Positions 18,014 through 26,990 of a DNA stretch of 49,476 bases are shown here, piece after piece. Source of the stretch: Phycisphaerales bacterium UBA5793 (GTDB lineage: Bacteria; Planctomycetota; Phycisphaerae; Phycisphaerales; UBA5793); the NCBI GenBank assembly GCA_002418285.1, contig DIDT01000048.1:1-49476 (forward strand), in the 5' to 3' direction. The translations under genes were made by a program, and so were the position numbers. The notes under the pieces were generated by a model that saw only the letters and a program-made list of their open reading frames with translations, had not been told where the DNA came from and made no database searches. Every line of letters begins with the position of its first letter. The first letter of the stretch is position 1.

Positions 18014-18213
18014 GTGGCGATTCCTCCGTGGGTGCAGGGTACTCGAAGGAGTGGGAGGGTCAATGCAATCCGCAAGCAAACGGCCGCGAAAAAGTGAATC
18101 TGACGTTGCCGCACGGGAATACGCCCCGCGTGATTCGCGGTTTCGACTATGGTTGGCAGCGCGTTCGGCAAGCCGGTTCGGCCGCCCGGGGCGCTTAGAG
18201 AGGGAACTCAAAC

Positions 18214-19767
18214 ATGGTTACCAGACGTGTCCTGGCAGGTGCAGTGGTCATGGGAATGGCTGGCGCGGCGTTCGGACAGAGCGGCCTCCCGGCGTGGATT
18301 GAGCCGCCGGAGGGGTCGGTGCGGTTTGGCAGTTCTGTGGCTTCCGGAGCGGACGTTGATGGGGACGGCGTAAACGACTTCTTCGTGTCGGATCCCGGCA
18401 TTGAGACAAAGCTCGGCCTCGTCGGGGCGGGTTACCTCTACAGCGGCGCCACTCTTGATCTGCTCTGGTCAGGTGTTGGTCGGGACATCGTGGAAACGAA
18501 CGGCCAAAGTTGGCAGTACGACATGCCTGCTGCGTTCATAGACGACATTGATGGTGATGAGTTGCCGGACCTCGCCATCGGTCGACGCACAGCCCTTGAG
18601 TCACGTGGGTCGGTAGAGATACGCAGGGGCAGGACGGGGGCTTTGCTTTACCGGTTTGCTGGACTCGAATCGGGAGATTTCCTCGGCATTGATGTTGCGC
18701 GGCTTGGCGACCTCGATGGAGACCATGTTGATGAGTTCTGTTGCATCCGCTGGGGATTCGTGGACATTCGTTCCGGCACCACTGGTCAAATCATCGACTC
18801 CATCCCTGTGGAGAATCCGCGGCGGGCCCGGAATGCCGGAGATGTGGATGGGGATCTGATTGACGACATCGTTGTCGGAAGATGGTATGGGGGTCTGAGC
18901 AACGGCTTGAGCATGTATTCAGGCGCAACGCGCCAACTCATCTGGAATATTGGACGACCAAGTGGTGCTACGAACTTCGGTTACAACCTGGCAGCCGGTC
19001 ACGACCTCGATGGTGATGACATTCCGGATGTGCTCGTGACTGGGGTGCACTCGATCGACACACGAGTGTATGTCGTGTCCGGCGCCACTGGAGACGCAAC
19101 AGTAGTACGTGTCAGCGCCAACCTTCTGAGCTGGGTGGCGTTGGGAGATGTGACAGGTGACGGACGAGTCGAGCCCATACTCGGAACATTTGGCGCCAAC
19201 GAAGCGACGCGATGGTTCAACATCTACGACCATGAGCCGGGATCGGTGCCGTTTGGACTGCCCGTGTACTCAGTGGACTGGCAGGTGTTGAGCGGCATCG
19301 TCTTCGGAACGGAGTTGTCCGTCGAGGACATTACGGGAGATGGGTGCGCAGACCTCATTCTCGGCTCGAACAACAATATGGGAGTGCGCCTCATCGCCGG
19401 CTCGCCCATGCTTGTTGGCCACGACTTAGATACGTATGCGGCCTTCGGCGAGCGTGATGTGCCGCGCGGGACGCTGGCGAAGTTTTCAGTTGTCGGCGAT
19501 GCGCCGGGACGAACAGTGCGGCTGGCCGCGTCGCGGCGCGGCCATGGATGCACGTTCATCCCGCAACTGGGCATCTGCATTGATCTCGATCGCCCGTTCC
19601 AGCAGATCGGTCAGGCGGTGACGGATGCCGACGGATTCGCGCGGTTCTCGCTGACCATTCCACCCTCGACACCGCTGGGACCGGCGTGGCTCCAGTGCCT
19701 CGATGTCAACTTCCCCGGCCGCGGCCCGGCGACCTCGAACGTCATGAAGATTCACATCGTCGAGTAG
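18214..19767 (+). CDS. Secreted FG-GAP/integrin-alpha-like beta-propeller with C-terminal module
   Basis: A 517-residue exported protein. Signal peptide 1-22 (VLAGAVVMGMAGAAFG); GAGGGA precedes the ATG at 18214. Seven FG-GAP-like calcium loops are visible: DVDGDGVNDFFV, DIDGDELPDLAIG, DLDGDHVDEF, DVDGDLIDDIVVG, DLDGDDIPDVLV, DVTGDGRVEPILG and DITGDGCADLILG, which fits an integrin-alpha-type propeller. The last ~94 residues (19483-19764) form a module related to that of the 10247, 12654 and 33733 genes: VVGDAPGRTVRLAAS, a Cys-containing turn, DADGFARFSLTIP, LQCLDV and a final TSNV. Probably an extracellular binding protein. Divergent from the WalJ-like gene across a 200-base gap. Confidence 0.85.
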   Translation: MVTRRVLAGAVVMGMAGAAFGQSGLPAWIEPPEGSVRFGSSVASGADVDGDGVNDFFVSDPGIETKLGLVGAGYLYSGATLDLLWSGVGRDIVETNGQSWQYDMPAAFIDDIDGDELPDLAIGRRTALESRGSVEIRRGRTGALLYRFAGLESGDFLGIDVARLGDLDGDHVDEFCCIRWGFVDIRSGTTGQIIDSIPVENPRRARNAGDVDGDLIDDIVVGRWYGGLSNGLSMYSGATRQLIWNIGRPSGATNFGYNLAAGHDLDGDDIPDVLVTGVHSIDTRVYVVSGATGDATVVRVSANLLSWVALGDVTGDGRVEPILGTFGANEATRWFNIYDHEPGSVPFGLPVYSVDWQVLSGIVFGTELSVEDITGDGCADLILGSNNNMGVRLIAGSPMLVGHDLDTYAAFGERDVPRGTLAKFSVVGDAPGRTVRLAASRRGHGCTFIPQLGICIDLDRPFQQIGQAVTDADGFARFSLTIPPSTPLGPAWLQCLDVNFPGRGPATSNVMKIHIVE

Positions 19768-19808
19768 TATGGCGATCGCAGCGCACCAACCCGCGCCCGA
19801 TGCGCGAT

Positions 19809-20648
19809 TCATTCGCTCAGCGCCGCCACACGTTCGGCTTCGAGCATTCCGCGCGAGGCCTTGCCGGCTTCGAGTTCGACAATCGAGCCGGGGTGAGTGC
19901 GGAGGAACTGGAGCGTTTCGGCCACGACTGCCGACCCGCCGGCACGCGTCTCGAGCGCTTCCATCATCGCCGGGCGGGTGTTGCGGGCGAGAAAGAGGGT
20001 GCGGAAGATCCACTTGACCTGGTCGATCTCGTCACGTGTCATCCCCGATCGGCGCAGTCCGATGATGTTGATTCCTCCGGCGGTGCGCAGCGACCGCGAC
20101 ATCATGAAGGGTGGGACGTGTTGCGTCACGCCGATGGTGCCCGAGATGAACGCGAGACGTCCGACGGCGACCTTTTGCGCAACTGCGGCTCCACCGCCGA
20201 GATTCACGCGGTCGTAAAGTACGCCGTGCCCGCCGACGAGCGCGTTATTGGCGAGAATGCAGTGATTACCAACGAGCGCATCGTGGCCGGCGTGCGAGCC
20301 GACCATGAACATATTGCCGTTCCCGATCGTCGTGGGGACCGTGTTGGACGTGGCCCGATGGATCGTTACATGCTCGCGGAAAATGTTGTCATTGCCGATG
20401 ACGGTTCCTGCGCCGGCTTTGGACGGATCGAACTTGTAGTCCTGCGGCTCAAAGCCGATGCACGCGAAGGGGTAGATGCGGTTGTTGACGCCGATGGTGA
20501 GCGGACCGCGCAGGTAGTTGAAGCCCATGAGCACGGTGCTGGAGCCAAGTGTCACGCGGCCGTCAAGCCGGCAGGCCGGGCCGATCTGCACGTCGTCGGC
20601 GAGTTCCACTTCCGGTCCAATGACGGCGCTGGGGTCGATTCGTTTCAT
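19809..20648 (-). CDS. lpxA: Acyl-[ACP]--UDP-N-acetylglucosamine O-acyltransferase
   Basis: LpxA performs the first step of lipid A synthesis, transferring an R-3-hydroxyacyl chain from ACP to UDP-GlcNAc in the cytoplasm. The 279-residue product has the left-handed beta-helix hexapeptide repeat through about residue 190 (IGPEVELADDVQIGP, TIGVNNRIYPFACIG, VIGNDNIFREHVTIHR), the catalytic SHAGHD motif with H122 in the role of E. coli His125, and a C-terminal helical domain. Length is close to the usual 260-280. It is not in the usual lpxD-fabZ-lpxA-lpxB cluster; its neighbours are the convergent FG-GAP gene and the divergent lipB 41 bases away. Confidence 0.94.
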   Translation of the reverse strand: MKRIDPSAVIGPEVELADDVQIGPACRLDGRVTLGSSTVLMGFNYLRGPLTIGVNNRIYPFACIGFEPQDYKFDPSKAGAGTVIGNDNIFREHVTIHRATSNTVPTTIGNGNMFMVGSHAGHDALVGNHCILANNALVGGHGVLYDRVNLGGGAAVAQKVAVGRLAFISGTIGVTQHVPPFMMSRSLRTAGGINIIGLRRSGMTRDEIDQVKWIFRTLFLARNTRPAMMEALETRAGGSAVVAETLQFLRTHPGSIVELEAGKASRGMLEAERVAALSE

Positions 20649-20689
20649 AGCGGCAATCGTATGCGCTCCATCAAGTTCTACAATCCCCC

Positions 20690-21430
20690 ATGCGGGCAGG
20701 CGGTGCGAAGCTACGGGGGGAACTGGAGGTCATCGACCTTGGTCGGATGCGGTACATCCAGGCGTATGACGAGCAGATCCGCCAGCGCGAGGCGCTGATC
20801 GCCGCCCGGGAGCGGGGTGCGGGGGATGAGCCGATGCGACTGCTTCTGGTTGAGCACGAGCCGGTGATTACCGTCAGTCGAAGGCCCGGCGCGCAGGATC
20901 ATCTGATCGCTTCATCAGCCGAGCTGTACAGCATGGGAATCGAAGTCTGCGAGACGGACCGAGGCGGGGACATCACCTACCACGGACCGGGCCAACTTGT
21001 GGCGTACCCGATCCTCGATCTGCGGCGTCTGGATCTCGGCGTAGCGGCGTACATGCGATTGCTCGAAACGATCATCATCCGCACGGTGGCTCGATTCGGG
21101 GTGGAAGCGCACCGCGATCCGGGCGCGACTGGCGTTTGGGTGGAGGAGGGGCCGTCAGCGGCGCCGCGCGGGGAAGGGAGCGGGGGCGCGAAGATTGCCG
21201 CGCTGGGGATTCGGGTGAGCCGGTGGGTGACGATGCACGGGCTGGCGCTGAATGTTTCGACCAGCCTCGATCACTTTCGCACGATTGTGCCGTGCGGCCT
21301 GGTGGGGCGGCCGGTCACCAGTCTGCAACGCCTGCTCGGCGGAGCGGCCCCCTCGATGGATGAGGTGAAGTCGGTGCTGGTTGAGGAGTTTTCCGGGGCG
21401 GTCAGCGGCTGCTTAGCGTCGGCTCGCTGA
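20690..21430 (+). CDS. lipB: Octanoyl-[ACP]:protein N-octanoyltransferase
   Basis: LipB moves octanoyl from ACP to lipoyl domains, the first step of lipoate synthesis. The 246-residue product has the signature RGGDITYHGPGQLVAYP at 91-107, the catalytic lysine K168 in GAKIAALGIRVSRWVTMHG, and the catalytic cysteine C202 in IVPCGLVGRPVTSL. The start is the ATG at 20690; the first ~12 residues are not conserved. No lipA is in the window. The last 29 bases overlap the end of the convergent lipoprotein gene. Confidence 0.95.
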   Translation: MRAGGAKLRGELEVIDLGRMRYIQAYDEQIRQREALIAARERGAGDEPMRLLLVEHEPVITVSRRPGAQDHLIASSAELYSMGIEVCETDRGGDITYHGPGQLVAYPILDLRRLDLGVAAYMRLLETIIIRTVARFGVEAHRDPGATGVWVEEGPSAAPRGEGSGGAKIAALGIRVSRWVTMHGLALNVSTSLDHFRTIVPCGLVGRPVTSLQRLLGGAAPSMDEVKSVLVEEFSGAVSGCLASAR

Positions 21431-22076
21431 GTTGAACCATGGCGCCGGCTTTGTTGGCGATCCGCCGCTTGAGTCGCGATTCCATCGCTGCATCGCGCGC
21501 GATCGGCTCCCAGAACTGGCTGGTGATACCGCGATCCCGCAATGACGGGTCGACGGACACGTTGCTGTGGCGCACCGCCATGGTGGGGATCTGCAAGCCG
21601 GGGCGGTGCGAACGTTCAATGAAGCAGCGCACGTTGAGCAGCAGCGTGCCGCGATGCTCGGCGGGAATGAAGAGCGGTTCCGCGGGGCTGACCTGCCCGA
21701 AGGGCGGCAACGTCCGCGGTCCGGTCTCGGCCTGCACGCCGCCGATCGGGTCGAACTCGACGCGCACAATCCGCCGCTCGTATTGCAGCGTGGCCTCCGC
21801 GGCCTGGGCCGGGGTCGAGTTGTCGCCCTTCCACGCTTCGACGAAACTGCTCGCTGGGCGGGGCCGCGTGGTGATGACTCCCAGACGGCGATCGACGCGG
21901 TCGAGGAGGAACTGCTCATCGCGCAGGGCCGCGACGGTGGCGTCGAACGCGGCGTCGTAGTTGGCGGGCTTGAGTTCGACGCGCGAGGGCGCCGGCGTGG
22001 AACAACCGGTGAGGCCGAGGGCGGCAACAAGCATGGTCAGCACGATCGCAATCAGGTTGTGGCGGGCGGCATCCAT
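21402..22076 (-). CDS. Putative lipoprotein of unknown function
   Basis: A 224-residue protein starting at the ATG at 22076. Residues 8-24 are hydrophobic and end in the lipobox LTGC (Cys25), so it is a predicted lipoprotein. The mature part has a mixed alpha/beta pattern (YDAAFDATVAALRDEQFLLD, LGVITTRP, RRIVRVEFDP, GTLLLNVRCFIER) and ends with an Arg/Lys-rich helix. The DEQFxLDRVDRRLGVITTRP pattern resembles small outer-membrane or periplasmic lipoproteins of planctomycetes, but no named family was recognised. It follows the TPR gene by 19 bases on the same strand, so the two are probably an operon. Its 3' end overlaps lipB by 29 bases, tail to tail. Confidence 0.8.
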   Translation of the reverse strand: MDAARHNLIAIVLTMLVAALGLTGCSTPAPSRVELKPANYDAAFDATVAALRDEQFLLDRVDRRLGVITTRPRPASSFVEAWKGDNSTPAQAAEATLQYERRIVRVEFDPIGGVQAETGPRTLPPFGQVSPAEPLFIPAEHRGTLLLNVRCFIERSHRPGLQIPTMAVRHSNVSVDPSLRDRGITSQFWEPIARDAAMESRLKRRIANKAGAMVQLSEPTLSSR

Positions 22077-22095
22077 CCGGCCACAGCATATGCCC

Positions 22096-22677
22096 TCAAC
22101 CCGGGTCCGGCATCGCGGCGGCGAGCACCTTGAGGAAGCCCTCGGGCATGTCGCGGCCGAGGTCGCGCAGTGCGTGCACGTGCTTCCACGACTCGGCGTA
22201 CTTCTCCTGCTGGCAATAGAGCACGGCAAGGTTGCGGTGCACGCCGGTGTCGTCGGGATCGGCGGCGAGGATCTGGTGGTAGAGCCGCGCGGCCTGGTCG
22301 AGCTCACCCTTGCTCTGGAGTTGGGCGGCCTGAGTGAAGAGTTCGCGGTCGGTGCGCGGGGCAGAGTCGACGTAGCGCACATCGCGAATGACGATCTCGC
22401 GCGGCTCGGCGGGCTGGCTCGATGTTGCGCCGGGCGTGAGGCCGTTGCCGTTGAGCAGGGAGTTCAGATCGGGCATGCCGCCGCCGGGGGTCTGGCTGGC
22501 GATCTCATCCTGGACCTTGGAACCGATGACGCCTTGGAGCATTCCTGCTGCGGACTGCGGGCCGAGGCCTTTTTCGCGCATGGCGAGGATGGGTTCGATA
22601 ATGCGCGTCGCGGAGTAGAGCGAGGCGCAGGTCATCACGAGGTACAGAGCCGGCTTGATCTTGCGGAATCCACCCAT
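22096..22677 (-). CDS. TPR-repeat protein with N-terminal membrane anchor
   Basis: A 193-residue protein from the ATG at 22677. A short polar start leads into one hydrophobic helix (about residues 8-25, KPALYLVMTCASLYSATRII), then a Gly/Ser/Pro-rich linker. Near the C-terminus come about two tetratricopeptide-like repeats: TDRELFTQAAQLQSKGELDQ, AARLYHQILAADPDD, TGVHRNLAVLYCQQEKYAES. TPRs mediate protein-protein contacts; here they probably face the periplasm and may serve the lipoprotein encoded next. The frame remains open upstream to 22773, but those residues lack similarity. Specific partner unknown. Confidence 0.8.
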   Translation of the reverse strand: MGGFRKIKPALYLVMTCASLYSATRIIEPILAMREKGLGPQSAAGMLQGVIGSKVQDEIASQTPGGGMPDLNSLLNGNGLTPGATSSQPAEPREIVIRDVRYVDSAPRTDRELFTQAAQLQSKGELDQAARLYHQILAADPDDTGVHRNLAVLYCQQEKYAESWKHVHALRDLGRDMPEGFLKVLAAAMPDPG

Positions 22678-22819
22678 GGTGGGCCTATCGAGCAAGCGGG
22701 GCGGGGCGTTGAGAGCAGGCCTCACCGCGAAGGCCATGCGGCGTTGATCGCCCGGAACAGCCGTCAAAGCCACGTGGAAGTGGTCCGAAAAAATGGTTTG
22801 GTGCGCACGCTGGATTTTG

Positions 22820-22838
22820 TACTATGTATCGCATAGTA
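22820..22838 (+). promoter_or_regulatory. PadR-type operator (autoregulatory inverted repeat)
   Basis: TACTATG (22820-22826), spacer TATCG, CATAGTA (22832-22838): a perfect 7-bp inverted repeat, 27 bases before the padR start. The AT-rich arms stand out in this GC-rich DNA. PadR-family repressors typically bind such TATG...CATA sites in their own promoters, so autoregulation of the downstream pair is likely. Confidence 0.7.
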
Positions 22839-22864
22839 TGTGAGGTCAAGCTGGAGGTGCCACC

Positions 22865-23218
22865 ATGAGAATCGAGTCGGAACTGATGCGAGGCGCCGGG
22901 CCGCTGGCGGTGCTCAAGCTGCTCGAACGGCGAGACATGTACGGCTACGAACTGGTCGAATCGCTTTCGCGGCAGACTGATGGCGTCCTGAACATGGGTC
23001 AGTCCACGCTCTATCCGCTGCTCTACAACCTCGAAGCCAAGGGGCTGATCGTCGGCGAGTGGCGCGAGGCGGATTCGGGGCGACAACGGAAGTACTACCG
23101 CCTGACGGGCAGCGGTCGCAAGCGGCTGGCGCGCGATGAGAAGCAGTGGACGGCGCTGAGCGGCGCGATGGCGGCGCTGGGCATCACGCCGACGCCGCGC
23201 GCGGGGGCGGCGCTATGA
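22865..23218 (+). CDS. PadR family transcriptional regulator
   Basis: A 117-residue winged-helix repressor of the short PadR type. Typical features are ELMRGAGPLAVLKLLERRDMYGYELVE, then GQSTLYPLLYNLEAKGLI and the wing GRQRKYYRLTGSGRKRL. An excellent ribosome binding site (GGAGGTG) precedes the ATG at 22865. It has little beyond the DNA-binding domain, as in the small PadR subfamily. The stop overlaps the start of the next gene (ATGA), so the two are translationally coupled, the standard pairing of PadR with a membrane partner. The ligand is unknown. Confidence 0.93.
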   Translation: MRIESELMRGAGPLAVLKLLERRDMYGYELVESLSRQTDGVLNMGQSTLYPLLYNLEAKGLIVGEWREADSGRQRKYYRLTGSGRKRLARDEKQWTALSGAMAALGITPTPRAGAAL

Positions 23219-25095
23219 ACGCGCGATCAGATTCGACGGAATCGTTTTGGTGGAAGGTGTTTTTCGCGCCGGTTGGGCCGCGGTTGGTGGTGGGACGGCA
23301 GTGGCCCGGGTTGCCGAAACGGCGACCGTCGGCCGGCGCGCTGATTGATGCGTCTGCGCTGCCGCCGGTGCTGCGCGACTTCCTTCAAGTACTGGTGAAG
23401 CGGACGCGTCTGTGGCGGCGCGAGAAGGCGGATGTCGCGCGCGAACTGATCGCGCATTTCGACGATGCACAGCGACGCGAGATCGACCCGGACCAGGCCG
23501 TGCGCAACTTCGGTGACGCCCGGCAGTCCGCGAAGTTGATCCGCCGCGCCAAGAAGCGCCAGCGGCCGCTTATTTGGCAGGCGTGGCATCGAACGCTCCA
23601 GGCGGTGGGTTTGGCATTCCTCATGGGCATCGTCTTGTATGGAGTGCTGATCATCCGCTACTACGCCGGCGAGCCGCTGGTGGCGCGGAACTACACTGCG
23701 GAACTCAACTCAGAGATCCTGGCGCTGCCGCAGGATGAATGCGGCTGGCCGCGGTATCGAGAGGCGCTTCTGGCGCTGGAGGCGCCCGTTCCGGTCGGTC
23801 CCGACGGCCGCTCGATTCTGTCGCCCGCGGACGATGGCTGGGAAACCATGGTCGAGTACCTGCAACGGCACCAAGGCGTAATCGAGCTGGCTCGCCTCGC
23901 CTCCTCGAAACCTCACTTGGGCATACCGCTTCTGCCTGGTGAGAGGGAACCCACGGGTCACTGGGCGTTCGCGGCCACTGCGGATTCACCCTGGTCGTCT
24001 GCCAACCCTGCGGCCAATGAGACGCCGATCGGCTGGGGGAGGACTCTTGGTGTAGGGGAACTCCGGCCAGTCGCGCGAATGCTGCTGGCCGATGCGCGGC
24101 TTGCGATGATCGAGGGCGATAGCGCTCGCGCCCAAGCCGACCTCTTCGCCCTGATCGACCTGGCGCAGCAGTGCCGCGAGTCGCCGCTGTTCATCGGCGA
24201 CCTCTACTCATTCAATGTACTCCATTTGGCGTCAGACGTGCTGGCGCAGAGCCTCATCCATTCACCCGAGTATTTCAATGATGAGCAGCTCACCGGGCTC
24301 GCACATCGCCTCGCCGCGTATTCGGGAGGTGGTTCAATTCACGTGCGGTTCGGGATGCAGCGAACCTACTTCGAAGACCTGATCCAGCGGCTGTACACCG
24401 ACGACGGCAAAGGCGACGGCCGCCTGACGAGCGAGGGCATCGCGCTGCTTCTCTCGGTCGGGCCGTCCGTGCCGCTGGTGGGCGAGAGCCATGAAGAGGC
24501 GCGACTGGAATGGCTCACGGGTCCGCTGGCGGCAGAACTCATCGGCAGCCGGCGCGAGATGAAGGAGGAATTTGAGCGGCAACTGTCGCTCATGGAGCGG
24601 CAGGCCGTGGAGCCGATGTGGACGTGGACGGAAGTACCCGGAACATCGTTCGAGAATGAACTCGAGTCGGAGGCTTACCGTCGGCGATACCTGCCGCTCT
24701 TCGTGATGTTGCCAGCCATCGGCCGGGCTGCGACGCAAGCGGAAATTACCACCCAGCGCCGTGATGCCACTCTCACCGCCGTCGCGCTTGAACTTTATCG
24801 ACGGCGCAACGGCGCCTATCCAGAGACGCTCGATCCACTTGTGCCCGAACTGCTGCCCACATTGCCAGTTGATCGCTTCGACGGTCAGCCGCTGCGCTAC
24901 CGCTTGAGCGACGAGGGTCCGCTGCTCTACTCGATTGGTTCTGATCGCATCGACGACGGCGGCAGGCCGGCCGAGACGGAATACGAGCGACTGCATGTTC
25001 CCCGGTACACGTGGAGGATGCCGAATCCATCAATGCACGCCGACTGGATCCTGTGGGATGGGCGGAAGTATGAAGGTGACGCGGGCGCGCCTTGA
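23215..25095 (+). CDS. PadR-linked membrane protein: HAAS-like prefix, one TM, pseudopilin-like C-terminus
   Basis: A 626-residue protein; its ATG at 23215 overlaps the padR stop. Residues about 50-112 (VLRDFLQVLVKRTRLWRREK, VARELIAHFDDAQRR, FGDARQSAKLIRRAKKR) have the helical pattern of the PadR-associated HAAS/permease-prefix domain. One transmembrane helix follows at about 127-149. The extracytoplasmic part is large (150-500) and mostly helical, of unknown fold. Residues about 506-585 look like a GspG-type pseudopilin domain without the methylated N-terminus: RDATLTAVALELYRRRNGAY, PETLDPLVPELLP, LLYSIGSDRIDDGG. Presumably an envelope receptor or sensor whose level PadR controls; this is inference. 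Confidence 0.8.
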   Translation: MNARSDSTESFWWKVFFAPVGPRLVVGRQWPGLPKRRPSAGALIDASALPPVLRDFLQVLVKRTRLWRREKADVARELIAHFDDAQRREIDPDQAVRNFGDARQSAKLIRRAKKRQRPLIWQAWHRTLQAVGLAFLMGIVLYGVLIIRYYAGEPLVARNYTAELNSEILALPQDECGWPRYREALLALEAPVPVGPDGRSILSPADDGWETMVEYLQRHQGVIELARLASSKPHLGIPLLPGEREPTGHWAFAATADSPWSSANPAANETPIGWGRTLGVGELRPVARMLLADARLAMIEGDSARAQADLFALIDLAQQCRESPLFIGDLYSFNVLHLASDVLAQSLIHSPEYFNDEQLTGLAHRLAAYSGGGSIHVRFGMQRTYFEDLIQRLYTDDGKGDGRLTSEGIALLLSVGPSVPLVGESHEEARLEWLTGPLAAELIGSRREMKEEFERQLSLMERQAVEPMWTWTEVPGTSFENELESEAYRRRYLPLFVMLPAIGRAATQAEITTQRRDATLTAVALELYRRRNGAYPETLDPLVPELLPTLPVDRFDGQPLRYRLSDEGPLLYSIGSDRIDDGGRPAETEYERLHVPRYTWRMPNPSMHADWILWDGRKYEGDAGAP

Positions 25096-25144
25096 TGGCT
25101 CGCCGTCTCCGAGGTGCCGCCTCAACGGCTGGCGCTCCGAGTTT

Positions 25145-25165
25145 TCCTCGCTGACGCATCGGGCT
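25145..25165. repeat. Second copy of the REP-like element (half)
   Basis: These 21 bases (TCCTCGCTGACGCATCGGGC plus T) match 15822-15842 at 19 of 21 positions. They lie in the 96-base gap between the convergent 23215 gene and aroC. The left arm seen in the first copy is not preserved here. Confidence 0.5.
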
Positions 25166-25191
25166 CGCTTTGGTCGTGATTGCTGATTTGA

Positions 25192-26364
25192 CTACTTCAG
25201 TGGCAGCCGCCGGGCGTGGTCGAGGTAGGCGTTGACGTTGGCGCGCATTTCAGTGAGCGAGTCGCCGGCGAACTTTTCGCGCAGTGTGCGGGCGACCTCG
25301 AATGCGATCACGTTTTCCATGACGACGCTGGCGGCGCTGACGGCGCAGATGTCGGAGCGCTCGTACTGGCTCATCTCGGGCTGCTTGGTGTTGAGATCGA
25401 CGCTGGGCAGGCCCCGCAGGAGGGTGCTGATGGGTTTCATGGCGCCGCGGACGACGATGGGCATGCCGTTGGTCATGCCGCCTTCGAGTCCGCCTGCGTT
25501 GTTGGTCGGGCGCATGAAGCCGAGTGAGGGCAGGAAGGCCTGCGATGCATCATGCTTGATCGGATCGTGCACCTGCGAGCCGAAGCGGTGCGCGGCTTCG
25601 AACCCCAGTCCGATTTCGACACCCTTGAAGGCCTGGATGCCCATCACTGCTGCGGCCAGGCGCGAATCGAGCTTCTCTTGCCAGTTCATGCACGAGCCGA
25701 GGCCGATGGGGCAGCCGAAGACGTGCGTCTCGACGATGCCGCCGACGGTGTCTTTCTCCGTCTTGGCGCGATGGATGGTCTCGATCATCGCCTTGGTGGC
25801 AACGTCATCCGGGCAGTAGACCTCGCTGGCATCACGACGCTGCCGCCATTGATCGAGTTGTTCGAGGTCGATGGAGACATCAGTAGATGTGCTGTGAATC
25901 GAGCGGACGAAGCCGAAGGTCTCGATGACGAATTCGCGCAGCAGGCAACGGGCCAGGGCCCCGGCGGCGACGCGCGACGCGGTCTCGCGAGCGCTGGCGC
26001 GTTCGAGCGTTTCGCGGCAGTCGGTCGTGAGCCACTTGACGCTACCGGCCAGATCCGCGTGACCCGGCCTGGGCCGATGCACGGCGGGCGTCTTCTGCGC
26101 ATCATCGAGGCGCGAATCGCGATTGGGGATCTGCATGACGACGGGCGCGCCAGTCGTGACGCCGCGTCGGACGCCAGCGAGCAGGGTAATTGCGTCGGAT
26201 TCGATGCGTTGCCGGCCGCCGCGGCCGTAGCCACCCTGGCGGCGGTGCAGTTCGCTGTTGATGAAATCGACGTCGACGGGCAGGCCGGCGGGCAGACCGT
26301 TGACCAGTGCGGTCAGGGCCGGACCGTGCGATTCGCCGGCAGTCTGGCAGGTGAGATCAGCCAT
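25192..26364 (-). CDS. aroC: Chorismate synthase
   Basis: AroC converts EPSP to chorismate with reduced FMN, the last step of the shikimate pathway. The 390-residue product has the N-terminal TAGESHGPALTALVNGLPAG, the QGGYGRGGRQRIESD motif, RPGHADLAGSVKW, RASARETASRVAAGALAR and a C-terminal part with GGLEGGMTNGMPIVVRGAMKPI and SQYERSDICAVSAASVV. All regular signatures are intact and the length fits. The next shikimate gene in the window, aroA, is 10 kb away. Confidence 0.97.
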   Translation of the reverse strand: MADLTCQTAGESHGPALTALVNGLPAGLPVDVDFINSELHRRQGGYGRGGRQRIESDAITLLAGVRRGVTTGAPVVMQIPNRDSRLDDAQKTPAVHRPRPGHADLAGSVKWLTTDCRETLERASARETASRVAAGALARCLLREFVIETFGFVRSIHSTSTDVSIDLEQLDQWRQRRDASEVYCPDDVATKAMIETIHRAKTEKDTVGGIVETHVFGCPIGLGSCMNWQEKLDSRLAAAVMGIQAFKGVEIGLGFEAAHRFGSQVHDPIKHDASQAFLPSLGFMRPTNNAGGLEGGMTNGMPIVVRGAMKPISTLLRGLPSVDLNTKQPEMSQYERSDICAVSAASVVMENVIAFEVARTLREKFAGDSLTEMRANVNAYLDHARRLPLK

Positions 26365-26441
26365 GGATTGAGCATAGGCCCGGCGCGGTGCAGGGTGACT
26401 TCCCGATGGCGGGGGCTGGGTGCATGCGTTATGATGGTGCC

Positions 26442-26753
26442 ATGGCTATCGCCGTTACATTGCTTCAGCCCCGTCAGCGCGTGCGCATCACCCAGCAGAT
26501 TCCGCAGGGAACTTCGACGTGGACGACCACGGTTGAGGGCGAGGTGGTGGCGTATCGGCAGGCGAAGACGGGTTCCTGGTTCGCCCACTCCAAGGATGAC
26601 CGACTCTGGCTGGACCGTCTGGAGATTCGCCGGGATGACGGCGAGATCGTGGTGTGCAACCTCGATCGCTTCAGCCGGGTGGATGTGTTTGGCGAATCCC
26701 CTGAGGCGGGGAAGGCGGCTGGGGCCGCCGCCGACGCGGCTGCTGAAGCATAA
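26442..26753 (+). CDS. Small hypothetical protein
   Basis: About 103 residues from the ATG at 26442 (alternatives at 26424 and 26388). It alternates strands and turns (VRITQQIPQGTSTWTTTVEG, EVVAYRQAKTGSWFAHSKDD, LWLDRLEIRRDDGEIVVCNL), which suggests a small beta-barrel, and ends with an Ala/Gly-rich tail. No Cys motif or membrane segment is present. It lies divergent to aroC with 77 bases between starts. I recognise no family; coding is supported by codon regularity and by the absence of a competing frame. Confidence 0.65.
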   Translation: MAIAVTLLQPRQRVRITQQIPQGTSTWTTTVEGEVVAYRQAKTGSWFAHSKDDRLWLDRLEIRRDDGEIVVCNLDRFSRVDVFGESPEAGKAAGAAADAAAEA

Positions 26754-26920
26754 ATCTCTGCAAAATTGTGAGTTGTGGCTTGTTTTTGGCTCGTCACGCT
26801 GTGGGGAGTTCGGGCTAAATGTCGGTGCTTTTAGGCATTTCTGCGATCCAAGCTCGGGTCGACGCGGTACAAGTCCAGAGAGATACCGGCGCGGATGGAG
26901 AGAAAGCGCTCGTCGGTACA

Positions 26921-26950
26921 TGGCGCGGTCGGCGAGCATCGACCGCGCCA
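26921..26950 (+). promoter_or_regulatory. Hairpin in the leader of the thioredoxin-like gene
   Basis: TGGCGCGGTCG (26921-26931) and CGACCGCGCCA (26940-26950) form a perfect 11-bp stem with an 8-base loop, 40 bases before the ATG at 26991. No T tract follows, so it is more likely a leader structure than a terminator. Confidence 0.4.
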
Positions 26951-26990
26951 CGGCAGTCCAATCCAGTACAACAGAAAGCAGAGGAGTCGT

